A stretch of DNA of 64,000 bases from Lachnospiraceae bacterium EP-SM-12S-S03 (lineage in GTDB: Bacteria > Bacillota > Clostridia > Lachnospirales > Lachnospiraceae): assembly GCA_020540725.1 (NCBI GenBank), contig JAJBSL010000008.1, forward strand, positions 1 through 64,000, in the 5' to 3' direction. A program made the position numbers and the translations under genes. The number at the start of each line of letters is the position of its first letter. Within the stretch, counting starts at the first letter, position 1. Below are positions 61,540 to 64,000 of this stretch, piece after piece. The notes under the pieces are model-generated. The model was not told the origin of the DNA, did not search any database, and saw only the letters and a list, made by a program, of their open reading frames with translations.

Positions 61540-63434
61540 AATGTATAGTCTTCTATCCCTTCCACTTTTATCTTGTTTTCTTCCTTTTTCTCTGAAACCA
61601 GCATGATTACTTCCGAAGAGTACCCTTTTTTCTCAATGAAACTCTTGTCAAATTCCAGTAAAATATCTCCTGCTTTTACAGATTTTCCTTCTTCCGTTCG
61701 GATTGAAAATCCTTCTCCGTTTAAATTCACTGTATCAACACCACAATGAATCAAAATCCCTGTTCCATCCTCCAATTCAAGTCCGAGTGCATGACCTCCC
61801 GGGTATACAAAACCGATTTTACCATTACATGGTGCAGTTACTTTCACTAAATCATCCGATGGTTTCACCACCACACCGTTCCCAAGTATTTTTTTCGAGA
61901 AAGTCTGATCTGAGGATTCTGTAATCGGAAAAACTTCTCCCTTCACCGGCAGTTTCAATGTAATTTCTTCCTGTGTCTGGTTTACCGGTACTTCTTGTTC
62001 TTCCGTCATCTCTTTTGCCGGTGTAATCTGCTGCCGATCTGCCCCAATTTTTCCAAAGACGATCGTACAAATCGCTCCGATACTCAATGCGATCAGATGC
62101 GCAACAATGTAATTCAAATATCCATGATTTGCCGGATTTGCGATTGCAATTCCCGGAACAGCAGTTGTACCAAATCCAAACGCCGTCAGTTTTGAGAAAT
62201 AAACATATGCGCCTGCCACAGCGCCTCCGATACATCCTCCGATCAAAGGATAGCGATATCTTAAGTTTACACCAAAGATTGCAGGCTCACTGATTCCAAA
62301 TAGTGTTGAAAGAAAACTCGGAATACATAACTCTCTTGCTTTTAAATTTTTCCAGTTTACAGCAAGATATCCAAGAACAGCACCACCTTGTCCCATTAAA
62401 GCAACTGACATAAGTGGATTGATAAAGTTTGTACCTGTATCGGCAATAAGCTGCGCCTCAACAGCACCAATGATATGATGCAATCCTGTAATAACCACCA
62501 ATTGCTGAATACCTGCGAACAATGCATAACCTACCGCACCCAGGTGATTGGTTCCCCACACCATTGCACCGGTAATTCCATTGGAGAGAATTCTTCCAAC
62601 CGGTCCGATTACGGTGAATAAAAGTACAGTTGAAATAAAGACAGTTAACAATGGTGCAACCAAAAGTTTGATTACATCCGGTATCTTTTTACTAAAGAAA
62701 ATGTCAAGTTTCGCAACAACATATCCCATCATAAGCGCGATAATGATTCCACCTTGGAATCCGACCAGTTCAATTTTCAATCCAAACAGATTGATGATCT
62801 CTGGTTTCACCAGTCCTTGTGCGGCCTGATATGCATTGGCAAGGGAGCCATCCAGCATAATTGCACCAACTACCATACCAAGTACCGGATTCCCGCCAAA
62901 ACGTTTCGTAGCAGAATAGCATACCGCCATCGGTAAAATAGAGAAAATACCGTTTGAAGCAAGACTTACAAGCTTATTAATCGCATACAATGTATCGTAT
63001 TTTTTTACAATTTCCAATCCGCCCAATACTCCAGTAAGCCCCATAAGGAGTGCTGCCGCCAAGAGAGCCGGCATAATACCGATGAATACATCCGACAAAG
63101 CTTTTACTACTGCTTGTACAGGATTTTGTTTCTTTGCACTTTCTGCCTTCAATTCTCCCAAAGACATATTTTCGGTATGTGTATATTTTGCAAACACCTC
63201 ATACACATCATTCACAACACCCGCACCTAGAATAAGCTGCAATTGATTTCCGGCAACAAATGCACCTTTCACTTTATCGATATTTTCCAACTGTTCGATA
63301 TTGACTTTCTCATTGTCTTTTAAGACAATTCGAAGCCTTGTCGCACAGTGTGCAGATCCTTGAATGTTATCCATACCGCCCACATTGTTTACAATTTCTT
63401 TCGAAATCTTCAAATACTCTTCTGATTTACTCAT
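61536..63434 (-). CDS. scrA: Sucrose-type PTS transporter, EIIBCA
   Basis: 632 residues: EIIB (1-80; phosphorylated cysteine in HCATRLRIVLKD), EIIC with about ten membrane helices (105-460; the loop GLHHIIGAVEAQL), and a C-terminal glucose-type EIIA (about 490-620; active histidine in GILIHCGVDTVNL). It imports and phosphorylates sucrose or a related beta-fructoside. AGGAGG precedes the ATG. Regulated by the LacI-type operators upstream. Confidence 0.93.
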   Translation of the reverse strand: MSKSEEYLKISKEIVNNVGGMDNIQGSAHCATRLRIVLKDNEKVNIEQLENIDKVKGAFVAGNQLQLILGAGVVNDVYEVFAKYTHTENMSLGELKAESAKKQNPVQAVVKALSDVFIGIMPALLAAALLMGLTGVLGGLEIVKKYDTLYAINKLVSLASNGIFSILPMAVCYSATKRFGGNPVLGMVVGAIMLDGSLANAYQAAQGLVKPEIINLFGLKIELVGFQGGIIIALMMGYVVAKLDIFFSKKIPDVIKLLVAPLLTVFISTVLLFTVIGPVGRILSNGITGAMVWGTNHLGAVGYALFAGIQQLVVITGLHHIIGAVEAQLIADTGTNFINPLMSVALMGQGGAVLGYLAVNWKNLKARELCIPSFLSTLFGISEPAIFGVNLRYRYPLIGGCIGGAVAGAYVYFSKLTAFGFGTTAVPGIAIANPANHGYLNYIVAHLIALSIGAICTIVFGKIGADRQQITPAKEMTEEQEVPVNQTQEEITLKLPVKGEVFPITESSDQTFSKKILGNGVVVKPSDDLVKVTAPCNGKIGFVYPGGHALGLELEDGTGILIHCGVDTVNLNGEGFSIRTEEGKSVKAGDILLEFDKSFIEKKGYSSEVIMLVSEKKEENKIKVEGIEDYTL

Positions 63435-63453
63435 TTCTTACCTCCTGATTTTT

Positions 63454-63543
63454 GGAACCGGTTCCTTTTATACTTATTATATTTTCTAGATTTTGCAATG
63501 TCAACAAGGATAGGGCACAAATTATAATTTCGGAATCGGTTCC
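63454..63543 (-). promoter_or_regulatory. scrA promoter with two LacI-type operators
   Basis: Minus strand promoter: TTGACA (63504-63499), 17-base spacer, TATAAT (63481-63476). Operator 1, GGAACCGGTTCC (63454-63465), covers the early transcribed region; operator 2, GGAATCGGTTCC (63532-63543), lies 78 bases upstream centre to centre. CG-centred palindromes of this type are bound by LacI-family repressors; ScrR is next door. The spacing would allow a loop. Confidence 0.8.
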
Positions 63544-63572
63544 AAAAATCCATTTCCTTTTTTGTGTATTTT

Positions 63573-63602
63573 ACACAAAAAGAGTTCAAAACGAACTCTT
63601 TT
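63573..63602 (-). terminator. Terminator of scrR
   Basis: Minus strand: AAAAGAGTTC (63602-63593) and GAACTCTTTT (63587-63578) with a 5-base loop, running into a T-rich stretch; a second stem TTTTGTGTA/TACACAAAA lies just beyond. Confidence 0.75.
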
Positions 63603-63607
63603 CAAAT

Positions 63608-64000
63608 CTACCGATTCATTGCTTTTACACTTTCTCTTTCGATCAGACGATATGGAATAATCTGCACTTGACTCACCGGCTTTCTCTGAATCATTTGGAT
63701 CATTGTCTCCGCACTGACTTCCCCGCAGCTTTTCCAATCAAAATCAACCGTAGAAAGAGGTGGCTGCAGCAGTTCACTCGTCTCATAATTTCCGAAACCG
63801 GTGACGTAAACCTGTTGCCCAATTTGAATATTCTTCTCCGTTAGCACCTTATAAACTCCTTCCGCTATTCTGTCTGTTGCACAGATGATTGCAGAGGGAA
63901 GTTCCCTTTCTTCCAAAATTCTTCTCATATTTTCTACTGCATCTTCGTAAAAAAAAGTAGTTTCCTCAAATGTAATCTTAGGAACATTGCAGGAATTCAG
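63608..64000 (-). CDS. scrR: LacI-family sucrose operon repressor (5' part outside window)
   Basis: The last 130 codons of a LacI-family regulator: the C-terminal ligand-binding domain with AIICATDRIAEGVYKVL, VTGFGNYETSELLQPPLSTV and the terminal PYRLIERESVK. The frame continues unbroken to the window edge; an ATG at 63928 is internal. Position upstream of scrA and the matching operators support the sucrose-repressor role; the DNA-binding domain is not visible here. Confidence 0.85.
   Translation of the reverse strand: MNSCNVPKITFEETTFFYEDAVENMRRILEERELPSAIICATDRIAEGVYKVLTEKNIQIGQQVYVTGFGNYETSELLQPPLSTVDFDWKSCGEVSAETMIQMIQRKPVSQVQIIPYRLIERESVKAMNR

Noticed and set aside
1..64000. CRISPR arrays, tRNA or rRNA genes
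   Set aside because: No regularly spaced direct repeats and no tRNA cloverleaf or rRNA-like segment were seen on either strand; a tRNAscan and repeat-finder run would settle it.

Overview
The window is a stretch of low-GC Clostridia chromosome, most like a Lachnospiraceae gut anaerobe (Blautia / Dorea / Mediterraneibacter type; the genus is not settled by sequence reading). The evidence is the mix of endospore genes (yqfC-yqfD, a SpoVB-like flippase, a BofC-like protein), a complete MinCDE/MreBCD set, the block B12-radical SAM / DUF2344 / RNase G / rplU-prp-rpmA-obg, strong Shine-Dalgarno sites and frequent TTG/GTG starts.

Layout. 1-3.9 kb: the right part of a mobile element of the Tn916/ICEBs1 relaxase class, with an XRE regulator, a structured oriT region, a MobT-type relaxase, Xis and a Tn916-type tyrosine integrase directly adjacent to each other. 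This suggests a small mobilizable element rather than a full conjugative one. 3.96-6.2 kb: tyrosine phosphatase, esterase and peptidoglycan glycosyltransferase. 6.2-12.4 kb: sporulation, RNA and folate housekeeping (yqfC, yqfD, phoH, ybeY, spoVB-like, bofC-like, DUF896, 5-formyl-THF cycloligase, DUF4250). 12.4-24.4 kb: miaB, two small genes, mutS, mutL, miaA, a PLP enzyme and two FAD proteins (tRNA modification and mismatch repair). 24.5-33.4 kb: the shape/division cluster radC, mreBCD, PBP2, minCDE, ftsW/rodA. 33.4-41.7 kb: mgsA, a D,D-carboxypeptidase, a radical SAM protein, an HlyD-like protein, yggS, sepF, ylmH, lspA, rluD and a cytidylate-kinase-like protein. 41.8-45.8 kb: ttcA-like, dtd, an isolated XerC-like recombinase bracketed by matching palindromes, and the SOS pair LysM(YneA-like)/lexA with an array of LexA boxes. 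45.9-55.5 kb, minus strand: rsfS, yqeK, nadD, yhbY, obgE, rpmA, prp, rplU with an L21 leader, CBS and HAD proteins, ybaK, RNase G and two radical-SAM-associated proteins.

55.5-59.6 kb is the accessory part. It holds an 0.8-kb gene-poor stretch with a large unexplained inverted-repeat element, a SEC-C protein followed by a broken small ORF, a YkgJ cysteine-cluster protein, and a run of three small genes (a probable CPBP-protease N-terminal fragment, an MNT antitoxin and a HEPN toxin). Each of these three carries a single-base homopolymer frameshift. 59.6-64 kb: a small membrane protein and a sucrose PTS locus (scrB, scrA, LacI-type scrR running off the edge) with two matching LacI-type operators.

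The best leads are the compact MobT element with its branched oriT-proximal structure, the triple-frameshift HEPN/MNT cassette, the inverted-repeat element at 55964-56100, the palindrome-flanked recombinase, and several RNA/start-site arrangements (a leaderless radC, and a Shine-Dalgarno buried in a terminator stem).
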